A stretch of DNA of 64,000 bases from Spirochaetota bacterium. GTDB taxonomy: Bacteria > Spirochaetota > UBA12135 > COTS27. The position numbers were made by a program, and so were the translations under genes. The notes under the pieces are model-generated. The model did not search any database. It worked only from the letters and a program-made list of their open reading frames with translations, and had not been told where the DNA came from. Shown one piece after another: positions 6,775-15,922 of the stretch. Every line of letters begins with the position of its first letter. Positions within the stretch are counted from its first letter, which is position 1. The DNA is taken from the NCBI GenBank assembly GCA_013426755.1, contig AP019861.1, positions 1 to 64,000 of the forward strand, given 5' to 3'.

Positions 6775-7728
6775 TTGAAGCGAACACCGATTATTGCCGG
6801 CAATTGGAAGATGAATGTGGATGTTGCGGAAGCTAGTTTATTAAGTGAAGCCATTGTCCGCGGCGTTACGAAGTTACCTTCAGCTCCGCACTGTGAAATT
6901 ATTCTAGCACCGACTTACTTGTGTCTCTTGCCCGTACGAGAGCAATTGATAAAACTAGGGGTAACCTTGGAATCCCTACAAAGCACACCGCATACACCAC
7001 CTAGCCTTGATAAAGATGCAAATACAGATGCTAATAGGGAGCCAATGCATAAAGACGCCACTGCAGATAATACAAAACCAATGCCAACGAACGTTCAAAA
7101 CAATACTTCTCAAAATAACCCAGCTCGTCTAACAACCTATCCTAAATATTACGTCAGTGCACAAGACGTCCATTGGGAGACGAATGGCGCTTATACAGGT
7201 AAGATTTCTGTATCTATGCTTAAACATTTAAACATTACGCATTCACTAGTTGGGCACAGCGAACAACGCGCGCATTTTCATGAAAGCAATACCACTGTAC
7301 ATAAAAAAGTGGAAAAATTACTCGCATTGGGGCTTACACCTATTTTGTGCATTGGAGAAACATTGACCGAGCGTAAAAGTGGTAATCTCAAAGCCGTTTT
7401 ACAAAAGCAATTAAACAGTGTCTTTACGACGATTGATTTAGAAGTATTACAGAAAGTAGTTGTTGCCTATGAACCTGTGTGGGCGATTGGTACGGGTGTG
7501 AGTGCGACAGCGGCTGACGCTGAAACGACGCATGCATTGGTACGTGAGCTTATCGCTAAAGCGACAACGGCAGCGTTAGCAGAATGCATTCGTATTCTCT
7601 ACGGTGGAAGTGTCAAGGCTGAAAATGCGCGCGCTTTCCTTAAAGCACCGAATATTGATGGTGTACTCGTTGGTGGGGCGTCCCTTAAAGCAGACAGTTT
7701 TGTTAGCATTATTAATTGCCTTTCTTAG
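6775..7728 (+). CDS. tpiA: Triosephosphate isomerase with a low-complexity insertion
   Basis: Interconverts glyceraldehyde-3-phosphate and dihydroxyacetone phosphate in glycolysis. The signatures are GNWKMN (Asn10, Lys12), the catalytic His161 in GHSEQR, the catalytic Glu233 in AYEPVWAIGTG, and the phosphate loop YGGSV (276-280). It has 317 residues against about 250 for the family. The excess is an Asn/Thr/Pro/Lys-rich insertion at about 68-125 in a surface position before YYVSAQDVHW. The usual SERR after the catalytic histidine reads SEQR here. The start is TTG, with AAGGA a few bases upstream. It stands alone with its own terminator. Confidence 0.95.
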   Translation: MKRTPIIAGNWKMNVDVAEASLLSEAIVRGVTKLPSAPHCEIILAPTYLCLLPVREQLIKLGVTLESLQSTPHTPPSLDKDANTDANREPMHKDATADNTKPMPTNVQNNTSQNNPARLTTYPKYYVSAQDVHWETNGAYTGKISVSMLKHLNITHSLVGHSEQRAHFHESNTTVHKKVEKLLALGLTPILCIGETLTERKSGNLKAVLQKQLNSVFTTIDLEVLQKVVVAYEPVWAIGTGVSATAADAETTHALVRELIAKATTAALAECIRILYGGSVKAENARAFLKAPNIDGVLVGGASLKADSFVSIINCLS

Positions 7729-7783
7729 TGCCTAAGTTGTCTGAGTTGTTAAAAAATTATCTGCGTCGTGTGATTGCTACGTC

Positions 7784-7814
7784 ATCTAGATAATTTTCTA
7801 GATAGTTTTTTTTT
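7784..7814 (+). terminator. Rho-independent terminator after tpiA
   Basis: ATCTAGA (7784-7790), a 6-nt loop and TCTAGAT (7797-7803) form a hairpin, followed two bases later by nine T residues (7806-7814). Confidence 0.75.
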
Positions 7815-8135
7815 ACAACCTCTGATAAATAAGCCACCGAAAAATGAATCAAATGCTCCCTCCTAGCAGAGCGACCTATAAATGATGCATCCTAAAAATC
7901 TGCTTCATCTTTAAACCTATTGACTTTAATAGCAATCCATATTATATTAATAATGATCTATATTAACTATAAATAAAAGCCAAACGTTTTATAAACTGAG
8001 ATTAATTGATTTTACCGATCTTATTTTACCGTTCTTGTTTGACTGGAAGCAAATTCGCTACCTATCCTAGATAATCCATAGACCCAATAGGAAAGTTTTA
8101 CCGAACCCATAAATTTTTAAAGGCGTTGTAACCTT
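7815..8135 (+). promoter_or_regulatory. Ferredoxin upstream region with a promoter at 7920-7948
   Basis: The region is gene-free. TTGACT (7920-7925), a 17-bp spacer and TATATT (7943-7948) give a good sigma70-like promoter. It would leave an untranslated leader of about 180 nt before the ferredoxin start at 8136. No riboswitch fold was recognised in the leader. Confidence 0.5.
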
Positions 8136-8435
8136 ATGACTAGAGTTGTGACCGAAGCTTGTGTCGGATGCAAATACGCTGACTGTGTAGAAGTGTGTCC
8201 TGTCAATTGTTTTTTTGAATTGGATGATATGCTGGTTATTCACCCAGATGAATGCATTGATTGTGAGGCGTGTGACCCTGAGTGTCCTGTAGATGCGATT
8301 GTGACGGATGACGACGCGGACGACTTGTGGATTGACCGCAATGCCAATGTAGAATGGGATGAAGCTAAAAGGCGTAGTAAAAAAGACGAGGTAACACCTG
8401 GACCTAATCGCGATCCCAAATTAATTACAGATTAA
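8136..8435 (+). CDS. 7Fe ferredoxin, FdxA/FdI type
   Basis: A small electron-transfer protein of 99 residues that carries a [3Fe-4S] and a [4Fe-4S] cluster. Cys9, Cys12, Cys17, Cys21 and Cys25 form the C-x2-C-x4-C-x3-CP-x2-C pattern of Azotobacter FdI-like proteins. Cys40, Cys43, Cys46 and Cys50 form the C-x2-C-x2-C-x3-CP motif. The tail after residue 57 is acidic, then charged, as in this family. It is cytoplasmic and alone in its transcription unit, so its redox partner cannot be read from context. Confidence 0.92.
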   Translation: MTRVVTEACVGCKYADCVEVCPVNCFFELDDMLVIHPDECIDCEACDPECPVDAIVTDDDADDLWIDRNANVEWDEAKRRSKKDEVTPGPNRDPKLITD

Positions 8436-8524
8436 ATTGATGACCGCTAACTCTATCCTCATAGCATGCATGAAAGACTGGTTTGGTTGATTTATTTTAT
8501 AACTTATTTACTGCTATCTGATCT

Positions 8525-9676
8525 GTGAAAAATATTCCGCTTATCTTCTTTTTAGGGCTTACCACTTTAATGTTGGTGGGCTTATTTTATATCAGTCTGC
8601 CGCTGGTGTTACCGATTATTCTTGCGTTTATTTTAACACATTTTTGTATGCCGATTAAGACTTTTTTACGGAAATCATTATCTAACACGCAGGCGTCGGT
8701 GGTAACATTTTTACTTGCTTTCACGTTCGTGATAGGTCCTTTGGTAGGAATATCGATTCTGGTCTCAAACGAAGCGCGCAATTTTTACGCTCTAGTCACA
8801 AGTTATTTCAATGACAACGATAACGACTTTTTTAATATCATCCAAGGAACGTACCTTTATCAAAAGTTAGAAGAGAATGGATATCTAGCATCATTAGAAG
8901 CATTGCTGCAGGGAAATTCGATTAAAGACGAAATTATTGGTGCTGTCAATGTAGTGGTGACGTGGTTAGTGAGATCGCTGCGTGCTTTTCTAGTGAATCT
9001 ACCGACATTTATTGTCAATGTGTTCTTATGGATTTACTTAACGTTTTTTCTTATTAAAGATGGAGATAAGTTTTTTAATACCATTAAAGGCTTCCTTCCG
9101 TTAGCAGAAGAAGAGAAAGATCAAGTCGTCAAAGAAACCGTTAAGATGATCAATGCTACGTTATATGGTACAGTTTTAGTGGGACTGATAGAAGGATTTT
9201 TAGGGGGTGTGATTTTTGCGATCTTAGGTATTCCTGGGGCGGTGACGTGGGGCGTGGCAATGGCAATCTTAACTATGATCCCAATTGTCGGTGCCAATGG
9301 AATTCTAGGTCCTGCGAGTATTTATTTCCTTGTGACCGGCAATATCAGTACTGGGCTCTTTATTCTTATCTTAGGCTGTGGGACGGTGGGGATTATTGAA
9401 TATATTATTAAGCCTAAGATCATGGGTGACCGTGCGAATGTGCATCCCTCGATTATTGCCGTTTCGGTTTTAGGTGGAATTTATAGAATGGGTCTCTTAG
9501 GTGTGATTATTGGTCCTGTACTGGCCATATTAACAATTGCTTTACTTAAAATGTTTAGAAGAAAGTTGCTTCTAAGCACGGCTTCTGAATCCTCTAACCA
9601 AGACAGAATACGAGTTGATACCACTAGTGGACGAACAAAGAAAAAAATAGGCGCGCAGGCGAATCAAAGTGACTGA
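8525..9676 (+). CDS. AI-2E family transporter (PerM/YhhT type)
   Basis: A polytopic inner-membrane protein of 383 residues with about eight hydrophobic segments. It shows the family layout: two N-terminal helices, a soluble middle with amphipathic stretches (about 80-150), a helix pair at about 155-185, then the conserved C-terminal block with IKPKIMGDRANVHPSII, followed by LGVIIGPVLAIL. Members of this family have been linked to autoinducer-2 export, sodium/proton antiport and other substrates, so the substrate is not predictable. The start is GTG. The tail beyond about residue 345 is polar and Lys/Ser-rich. Confidence 0.85.
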   Translation: MKNIPLIFFLGLTTLMLVGLFYISLPLVLPIILAFILTHFCMPIKTFLRKSLSNTQASVVTFLLAFTFVIGPLVGISILVSNEARNFYALVTSYFNDNDNDFFNIIQGTYLYQKLEENGYLASLEALLQGNSIKDEIIGAVNVVVTWLVRSLRAFLVNLPTFIVNVFLWIYLTFFLIKDGDKFFNTIKGFLPLAEEEKDQVVKETVKMINATLYGTVLVGLIEGFLGGVIFAILGIPGAVTWGVAMAILTMIPIVGANGILGPASIYFLVTGNISTGLFILILGCGTVGIIEYIIKPKIMGDRANVHPSIIAVSVLGGIYRMGLLGVIIGPVLAILTIALLKMFRRKLLLSTASESSNQDRIRVDTTSGRTKKKIGAQANQSD

Positions 9677-9767
9677 GAATAGTCCAAATTTGTTTCTCGA
9701 TTTAGATTGAAAATAGACTGACCTTCTCTCGCGATGAAAAAACCTAACCTATATACTAACGGAGTGT

Positions 9768-11402
9768 TTAGGTCTCTTTAACATGCTGTGTTTTATACGC
9801 CTCATAATCCGTAAAATTTCCTGCATGAAAGACCAAGTGTCCTTTCTCTTCAAAAGCTAGAATATGTGTTGCAATTCTGTCTAAGAAATATCTGTCATGA
9901 GAAATGACTAGAACACAACCTGCAAATGCTAGTAATGCATCCTCTAAAGCACGTAAAGTTCCAATGTCTAGATCATTCGTAGGTTCGTCGAGCAGTAACA
10001 CATTTCCTCCTGATCGAAGTAGACGTGCTAGATGAACGCGATTACGTTCACCACCTGAGAGAGTGCCTACTTTTTTCTGTTGGTCAGTACCTTTAAAATT
10101 GAAACTTCCAACATAGGCCCGTGAATGAATTTTACTTGTTCCCAGTGAAATTTCCTCTTGTCCTTCTGAGATAGCTTGCCAGATATTGTCGTTTGGATTG
10201 AGGTTATCACGAAATTGTCCGACATGAGAAAATAAAACCGTTGATCCAATGTGAATAGATCCAGCATCAGGTTTCTCTTCACCTATGAGCATTTTAAACA
10301 GCGTTGTTTTACCCATTCCATTAGCACCGATAATACCTACAATAGCGCCGCGTGGGACGAGCATTGAAAAATTTCTGATCAGAACACGGGAGCCAAAGCT
10401 TTTTGAAATGTTTTCTAATTCACTGACCTGTTCTCCCAGTCGTGGTGGGATCGGAATGCGAATTTCCATCTGTTCGAGTTTTTTATCATTGGCGTTGGCA
10501 AGTAAATTTTCATAAGCGGTTATACGCGCTTTATTCTTTTTTTGTTGTCCGCGCGTATTTTCTCTAATCCACTGCAGTTCACGTTTGAGTGCTTTCTGGC
10601 GTTGACTTTGGGATTTTTCAGCTAGCCTCAGTCGTTCTTCTTTCTGTGCAAGCCAATCACTGTAATTTCCTTTAAACGGATAGCCACAGCCATTCTCGAG
10701 TTCTAAAATCCAATCTGCAACATTGTCTAGGAAATACCTATCATGTGTTACAGTGAGGACGGTGCCTGGAAAAGAAATTAAAAACTCTTCTAACCAAGCA
10801 ACGCTTTCAGCATCGAGATGGTTAGTCGGTTCGTCTAGAATAAGAACGTCCGGTTTTTCGATCAATAGTCTACAAAGTGAAACACGTCTACGTTCTCCTC
10901 CGGACAATTTAGCAACTTCCATATCATCAGAAGGAGCATGAAGTGCATTCATAATCATCTCGACTTTGCGTTCAATCTCCCAAGCATCTTTTTTTTCAAG
11001 TTCTTCTTGAATAACACCCATACGTGTCATGAGTTTATTCATCTCCTCTTCACTGAGAGATTCTGCTAGGCGGTTAGAAATATCATTAAATTCTGCTAAC
11101 AGATCAAGTGTTTCTTTAAGGCCTGCTTTAATATTTTCTGATACGGTAAGATTGGGGTCTAGTTGGGGTTCTTGTGGAAGATAGCCTATGACGATGTTTT
11201 TATCGTAAGTAACCTCACCGTCATAATCTTTTTCAATACCAGCAATAATTTTAAGGAGCGTTGACTTTCCAGCTCCATTAATACCAATAACACCTATTTT
11301 AGCACCGTAATAGAACGATAGTGAGACGTTGTTTAGAATATTTTTACGTGGTGGAACAATTTTAGAAACACCATTCATTGAAAATATAATTTTTTCAGCC
11401 AT
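9768..11402 (-). CDS. ettA: Energy-dependent translational throttle protein EttA (ABC-F ATPase)
   Basis: A cytoplasmic ribosome-binding ATPase that gates the first peptide bond according to ATP/ADP. Two ABC domains are visible: Walker A GINGAGKST and GANGMGKTT, signatures LSGGERRR and LSGGERNR, and Walker B LLDEPTNDLD in the second. The linker between them is basic and helical, as in the ABC-F arm and interdomain region. Length and start (MAEKIIFSMNGVSKIVPP) match E. coli EttA closely, so the ATG at 11402 is preferred over a TTG three codons upstream. It is monocistronic. Confidence 0.95.
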   Translation of the reverse strand: MAEKIIFSMNGVSKIVPPRKNILNNVSLSFYYGAKIGVIGINGAGKSTLLKIIAGIEKDYDGEVTYDKNIVIGYLPQEPQLDPNLTVSENIKAGLKETLDLLAEFNDISNRLAESLSEEEMNKLMTRMGVIQEELEKKDAWEIERKVEMIMNALHAPSDDMEVAKLSGGERRRVSLCRLLIEKPDVLILDEPTNHLDAESVAWLEEFLISFPGTVLTVTHDRYFLDNVADWILELENGCGYPFKGNYSDWLAQKEERLRLAEKSQSQRQKALKRELQWIRENTRGQQKKNKARITAYENLLANANDKKLEQMEIRIPIPPRLGEQVSELENISKSFGSRVLIRNFSMLVPRGAIVGIIGANGMGKTTLFKMLIGEEKPDAGSIHIGSTVLFSHVGQFRDNLNPNDNIWQAISEGQEEISLGTSKIHSRAYVGSFNFKGTDQQKKVGTLSGGERNRVHLARLLRSGGNVLLLDEPTNDLDIGTLRALEDALLAFAGCVLVISHDRYFLDRIATHILAFEEKGHLVFHAGNFTDYEAYKTQHVKET

Positions 11403-11605
11403 AACGAGCAATTATCAATAGGAACATTGTAACGTTTTATAACGTTTGAGTAGGTTTTATAAGACAGTCAAGGGGTATCATTAATTTTACTGCGTGATCA
11501 TTAATATCACTACAGCGCCATTTTCATTGGAAGTACTATAATATTGTAAAAGTATTGTAAGTACAATTATCTTCGTATGCGTAGCGTATTCAAATAAAAT
11601 CTAAG

Positions 11606-12541
11606 TTAGAAAAATAATTCTTGTTTTTCGTAAAGAAGTTTAGCTTTGCGTTTTAAGAAAACATTTACAAAAGCAAATTCTTTGTTATTATCGATAGAAA
11701 ATTGTTTGATCTCACGATAAGCCTGTTCAAATCCTTCTCGATCTGCTTGTTCTATCGCTACAAACCGCATATAGACGTAATAAGGGATAAGCGAATAGCC
11801 TTTACTTTTTTGCTGAGCAAGTTTATAATAGCGTAGTGCTTGAGTAGGATTGCCACCAATTGCACGACTACGCCCACCGTAATAAGCCATCAATATCACA
11901 TAAGGGGCACCGTAGTAGTAATTATCGTCTAAGCTAACCAGACGTTCTGCCAATTTACGAATGGTCTCTACTTGAGCCAATGTTTTGATATCACTTAGAT
12001 CAGAAAATAAAATCATTGCCCAGGAAAAATTTAACCAGAACAAAGCTTCTACCTGAGAAGAATTGACTTGTTCTAAGAGAATGGGAACTTGTGCAGGCTT
12101 GTAAATATTTATTGAGAAATCTTTCACTTTTTTATCTAATGATAATAGTGCATAAGAAAACGCTTTTTTATAAAGCGCTCGGCTCTGACGAAGTTGCTGA
12201 TCAGCTGTCAAATCAAAATCATCATAAGGTCCATTGTCAACATAAGCGAACGCATAAGCAGCGTAAAGTAGACTCAGTTTAGAAGCATATAAGGAATTAG
12301 GGGAATATTCATAAATACCTTCTGCTAGTTTCATAGCAAATGGAAGAGATTGCTTGGCAATATCCTCATTACTCTCAGAAAGGATCGCACGTTCTGTCGC
12401 TTCAATAGCAGGAAACGCCTCTTTAATAACAAGCCTACGCAGTGAAGCACAAGAAGTAAGCGTTACTCCAAGTAAAGCAATTGCTATCCACACGAGAAAT
12501 CGCTTGGTTTGTTTAGATTTAATCCTATTTAGAATTTTCAT
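11606..12541 (-). CDS. TatT-like periplasmic lipoprotein (TRAP transporter-associated TPR)
   Basis: Similar to Treponema pallidum TatT (Tp0956), a lipoprotein with cryptic TPR helices. A signal peptide with lipobox LTSC places the mature N-terminus at a cysteine near residue 31. The QSLPFAMKLAEGIYEYSPNSL and LYAAYAFAYV segments are typical of the family. In Treponema TatT works with the TRAP-type proteins TatP and TatQ/M; neither is adjacent here, so it is an orphan in this window. The ATG at 12541 is chosen because AGAAG lies 7 nt upstream; an in-frame ATG at 12559 is possible. Confidence 0.78.
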   Translation of the reverse strand: MKILNRIKSKQTKRFLVWIAIALLGVTLTSCASLRRLVIKEAFPAIEATERAILSESNEDIAKQSLPFAMKLAEGIYEYSPNSLYASKLSLLYAAYAFAYVDNGPYDDFDLTADQQLRQSRALYKKAFSYALLSLDKKVKDFSINIYKPAQVPILLEQVNSSQVEALFWLNFSWAMILFSDLSDIKTLAQVETIRKLAERLVSLDDNYYYGAPYVILMAYYGGRSRAIGGNPTQALRYYKLAQQKSKGYSLIPYYVYMRFVAIEQADREGFEQAYREIKQFSIDNNKEFAFVNVFLKRKAKLLYEKQELFF

Positions 12542-12712
12542 CACGACTCTTCTTTGCATATAACTTTGTGTATGGAATTGGTTGATTGATTGATTGATTA
12601 CTGTTATTTATCGTTTATAACGACTTCTTTAAAAAAATAATTGCATAAAATACTCAACAATAACGGAAATACTGTGCTGATCGCATCAATGACTTAAAGG
12701 CTTATATTTAAT

Positions 12713-13639
12713 TTATCTCACTTCAAGCGGAAGTGGAAATCTTATATTTTCTTTTACAATACTATGTTCCTTGACCGCTTCAACAGTGTAATGATCGGTA
12801 AACCATTTAACGATGTCTTGAACTAGATATTCTGGAGCCGAAGCACCAGAAGAAATTCCTACAGTATCCATGTCTTTAAACCACGTTTCATTGAGATCAT
12901 CACAGCGATTGACTAGATATGCGGGAATACCATAATGGACTGCTATCTCTTTAAGACGTGTAGAATTAGAACTATTAGAAGACCCTACTATGATCATACT
13001 TTGAACTTGCTTCACGATATCAATAACGGCCTGTTGCCGATTGGTTGTTGCATAACAAAGGTCTCCACTATCAGGCCCCATAATATTGGGATACTTGCGT
13101 TTAAGGGCTGCTATAATGTCCTTTATTTCAAAAGTAGATAACGTGGTCTGGGTGGTGTAGGCAAGGGGCGTATCATGGGGAAAATCAAGTTTTGCTACGT
13201 CAGAAGTGTTTTGAACAAGATGCACATGTCCTTTAGGAAGTTGTCCCATAGTACCAATAACTTCTACGTGATCTGCATGCCCTATGAGAATAATATTGAC
13301 TTGTTTTTTGGCGTAACGTGCAATAGAAAAATGCACTTTGCGTACTAAAGGACAAGTCGCATCAATAAATTTCAATTGACGTTTATTTGCTTCGTCGTAA
13401 ACATTCTGAGCGACACCATGGGCTGAAAATATAACCAAAGCCCCGTCAGGCACTTCATCGAGCTCTTCTACAAACCGTACCCCTTTAGCCTTAAGCGTCT
13501 CAACGACAAACCTATTGTGAACGATTTCATGACGTACATAAATAGGAGGTTTGTAACGTTTTAAAGCCTGCTCAACAGTATCAATAGCACGCTCAACTCC
13601 TGCACAAAATCCCCTAGGGGATGCCAATAACAATTTCAT
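12713..13639 (-). CDS. ispH: 4-hydroxy-3-methylbut-2-enyl diphosphate reductase
   Basis: The last enzyme of the non-mevalonate (MEP) isoprenoid pathway, which reduces HMBPP to IPP and DMAPP with a [4Fe-4S] cluster. Cluster ligands Cys12, Cys96 and Cys195 are present, as are His41, His74, His124 and the catalytic Glu126; most fall at the same numbers as in E. coli. The 308 residues match the family length. It is cytoplasmic and single in its unit. Electrons usually come from flavodoxin or ferredoxin; the ferredoxin at 8136 is a possible but unproven donor. Confidence 0.96.
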   Translation of the reverse strand: MKLLLASPRGFCAGVERAIDTVEQALKRYKPPIYVRHEIVHNRFVVETLKAKGVRFVEELDEVPDGALVIFSAHGVAQNVYDEANKRQLKFIDATCPLVRKVHFSIARYAKKQVNIILIGHADHVEVIGTMGQLPKGHVHLVQNTSDVAKLDFPHDTPLAYTTQTTLSTFEIKDIIAALKRKYPNIMGPDSGDLCYATTNRQQAVIDIVKQVQSMIIVGSSNSSNSTRLKEIAVHYGIPAYLVNRCDDLNETWFKDMDTVGISSGASAPEYLVQDIVKWFTDHYTVEAVKEHSIVKENIRFPLPLEVR

Positions 13640-14169
13640 TTTTATTGCGATAAATCACATTAGCGATGTGTATTTAGTGACATTCTACCACCTTTTCCCT
13701 CAGCTAAACTAATTCATGAGCATAATACTCAATTGCATATTATCATTAGAGTGAAAAAAATGATCATCCTCCTACTTATTATAACATATCATTGAACGAT
13801 ATACATACTTTAATTGCTTTAAGTAACCTTACAAATTTTATATGCTTACCATTTAACTTATCATAAGTTTATTACAATAACTATTCAATTAATAAGTGTT
13901 ATAAACGGGTGGTAGTTCGTAGATTCATCGGTTACTTATCAAAAGATTATAAATATACTTAAGAAAAATTAACTAAACTTATCAGTAACTTATAAGTTAC
14001 TGAAATCACGCGTTAATAGGAAGCTGTTTTAATGGCATAAAGCTTTTATGAGAATTTAGAGTAAATTCTACACATTGTTACGCGGTTGTCATACTTTGAA
14101 TACAAGATTTAATAGAGTTATGATAATCTGATAGCTCTATAATAATAATTATAATTAATTTAAATAAAT
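13640..14169. promoter_or_regulatory. Divergent ispH/rnj intergenic region with a 22-bp palindrome
   Basis: This 530-bp gene-free AT-rich region separates divergent genes. A perfect 22-bp palindrome lies at 13982-14003 (half-site TCAGTAACTTA), the size of a dimeric regulator operator. Towards rnj, TTGAAT (14096-14101), 17 bp and TATGAT (14119-14124) form a plausible promoter with a leader of about 40 nt. Confidence 0.5.
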
Positions 14170-15840
14170 ATGAAAAATATTATAAAAAAAACAGGTTCTA
14201 CTAAAGTGGTTGCTTTAGGAGGGTTAGAAGAATTTGGAAATAACTGCATATTATTTGAATATGCAGATAACATTATCATTATTGATTATGGACTGAAATT
14301 CAATCGTGAACCAACCTTTGGGATGAATTATCTTATTCCCGACATGCGCTATTTGAAAAACAATATAAGTAAAGTAAAAGCACTTATTTGTACCCATGGC
14401 CATCTAGACCATATAGGAGGAGTCCATTTTCTTATCAAAGAACTCTCTATTCCTATCTATACAAGTAATTTCACAGCAATGTTGATTCATCAGGCATTCA
14501 AAGAAATTAGAAAAACCGATTATGAACTCAATGTTATCGAGGTCAATAAAAAAATAGAAATTGGTCCTTTTATGATAGAACCTGTTTACGTAGACCACAG
14601 TATTCCTGATGCCTGTGCCTTAGTGATCGAGACGCCTACAGGGATATTCGTTCATTCTGGAGATTTTAGACATGATCTAGAACCCTTTCAGCGTAAACAA
14701 AATAAATTTGAAGCGTTTGAAAAATATGCGGGTAAAAAATGTGTTGCCCTATTTTCCGATTCGACTAATGCCGTAAAAAAAGGTCATTCAATCACGGAGA
14801 TGACAGTTTATAGGAATTTAGAAAAACTATTTAAATCCTATTCAACACGGCTAGTGTTCTCTACGTTCTCAACACAAATTGAACGTATCAAAAAAATACT
14901 GGATCTGGCACTCAAATATGATCGTGTTGTCTTCTTCTTAGGTAAATCTATGCTTACCAACTTAGGTATTGCAGCGAAAGGAAAATTACTTGATAAATAT
15001 GAAAATACGATCAAACCACTTAAAAGTTATAATAAATATCCGCCTAAAGAAAGTGTGCTTATAGTTACTGGAAGCCAAGGTGAAGAAAAATCTGCTCTTA
15101 TAAAGTTAGCAACCAAACAACACAGGCAGCTACGGTTAAGTAAAGAAGACGTGATTGTATTCTCGTCATCGGTTATCCCCGGTAATGAACTGTCTGTTAG
15201 CAATCTTATTAATAAATTGCTCAAAAATGGTAATACCGTCATCACCAATGACGATCTGCCTATTCATACAAGTGGACATGGCTACGCTGAAGAACTGGCT
15301 GTCTTTATCAAAAAAATCAAACCTAAATTTTTTTTCCCGATCCACGGTAATTATCTCAACCTTCTCAAACACAAAGAACTCGCACTCAAGCAAGGTCTTG
15401 CCAAAGAGGACGTATTTATTATTGAAAACGGACAGAAATTAGAATTGTTCACCACCCACGTTAAAATATTAGAAAAAATTCGCACGCGTCCTACGTACAT
15501 CGAGAATGGACAGATATCTGACTGCGATGAACTCGTCTTACAGCAGCGAAAGAAAATCAGTGAAAGTGGTGTTCTCATTCTCTTCATTCACTGTAACCAC
15601 AATCGCATTGAAAATATTTTTAGCGAAGCCATTGGTGTGACTAGTGTGCATAACGAAAGAAAGCTATTGACATTCTTAACAGAAGTGCTTCGTGACCGTT
15701 TTGCTGGAAAGTCATTTGATGACAACTTAAAAAATAAACGGCGTGGTGAAAAGAAAATAACCTCTGAAGTCAAGAATATCCTTTACGAACACTTGAAAAT
15801 CACACCTGTCGTTAAGGTGGCACTTTATATGAAATCTTAA
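14170..15840 (+). CDS. rnj: Ribonuclease J
   Basis: A metallo-beta-lactamase/beta-CASP ribonuclease with 5'-3' exo- and endonuclease activity in mRNA decay and rRNA maturation. The metal motif HGHLDHIGG gives His76, His78, Asp80 and His81; further ligands lie in VYVDHSIPDA and HSGDFRHD. The beta-CASP part has FSTFSTQIERI, GKSMLTN and TSGHGYAEELAVFIKKIKP with FPIHGNY, as in RNase J. The length of 556 equals the family norm. No Shine-Dalgarno sequence is seen before the ATG; the upstream bases are almost pure A/T. Confidence 0.95.
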   Translation: MKNIIKKTGSTKVVALGGLEEFGNNCILFEYADNIIIIDYGLKFNREPTFGMNYLIPDMRYLKNNISKVKALICTHGHLDHIGGVHFLIKELSIPIYTSNFTAMLIHQAFKEIRKTDYELNVIEVNKKIEIGPFMIEPVYVDHSIPDACALVIETPTGIFVHSGDFRHDLEPFQRKQNKFEAFEKYAGKKCVALFSDSTNAVKKGHSITEMTVYRNLEKLFKSYSTRLVFSTFSTQIERIKKILDLALKYDRVVFFLGKSMLTNLGIAAKGKLLDKYENTIKPLKSYNKYPPKESVLIVTGSQGEEKSALIKLATKQHRQLRLSKEDVIVFSSSVIPGNELSVSNLINKLLKNGNTVITNDDLPIHTSGHGYAEELAVFIKKIKPKFFFPIHGNYLNLLKHKELALKQGLAKEDVFIIENGQKLELFTTHVKILEKIRTRPTYIENGQISDCDELVLQQRKKISESGVLILFIHCNHNRIENIFSEAIGVTSVHNERKLLTFLTEVLRDRFAGKSFDDNLKNKRRGEKKITSEVKNILYEHLKITPVVKVALYMKS

Positions 15841-15846
15841 TCCTAA

Positions 15847-15864
15847 ATGTTCCATGTGAAACAT
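15847..15864. promoter_or_regulatory. parS-like site 1
   Basis: ATGTTCCATGTGAAACAT resembles the bacterial parS palindrome TGTTTCACGTGAAACA, with two changes in the 16-bp core. An identical copy lies 55 bp away, and a chromosomal ParA/ParB pair is encoded at 35201-37189. ParB binding is inferred. Confidence 0.65.
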
Positions 15865-15901
15865 AGAATAAGGCATTAGATGATAGATTATATTTCAATT
15901 A

Positions 15902-15919
15902 ATGTTCCATGTGAAACAT
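15902..15919. promoter_or_regulatory. parS-like site 2
   Basis: The same 18 bp as at 15847-15864, in the same orientation. It lies just past the stop codon of the FlgJ-like gene, in the convergent gap after rnj, where it would not disturb a promoter. Confidence 0.65.
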
Positions 15920-15922
15920 TAA

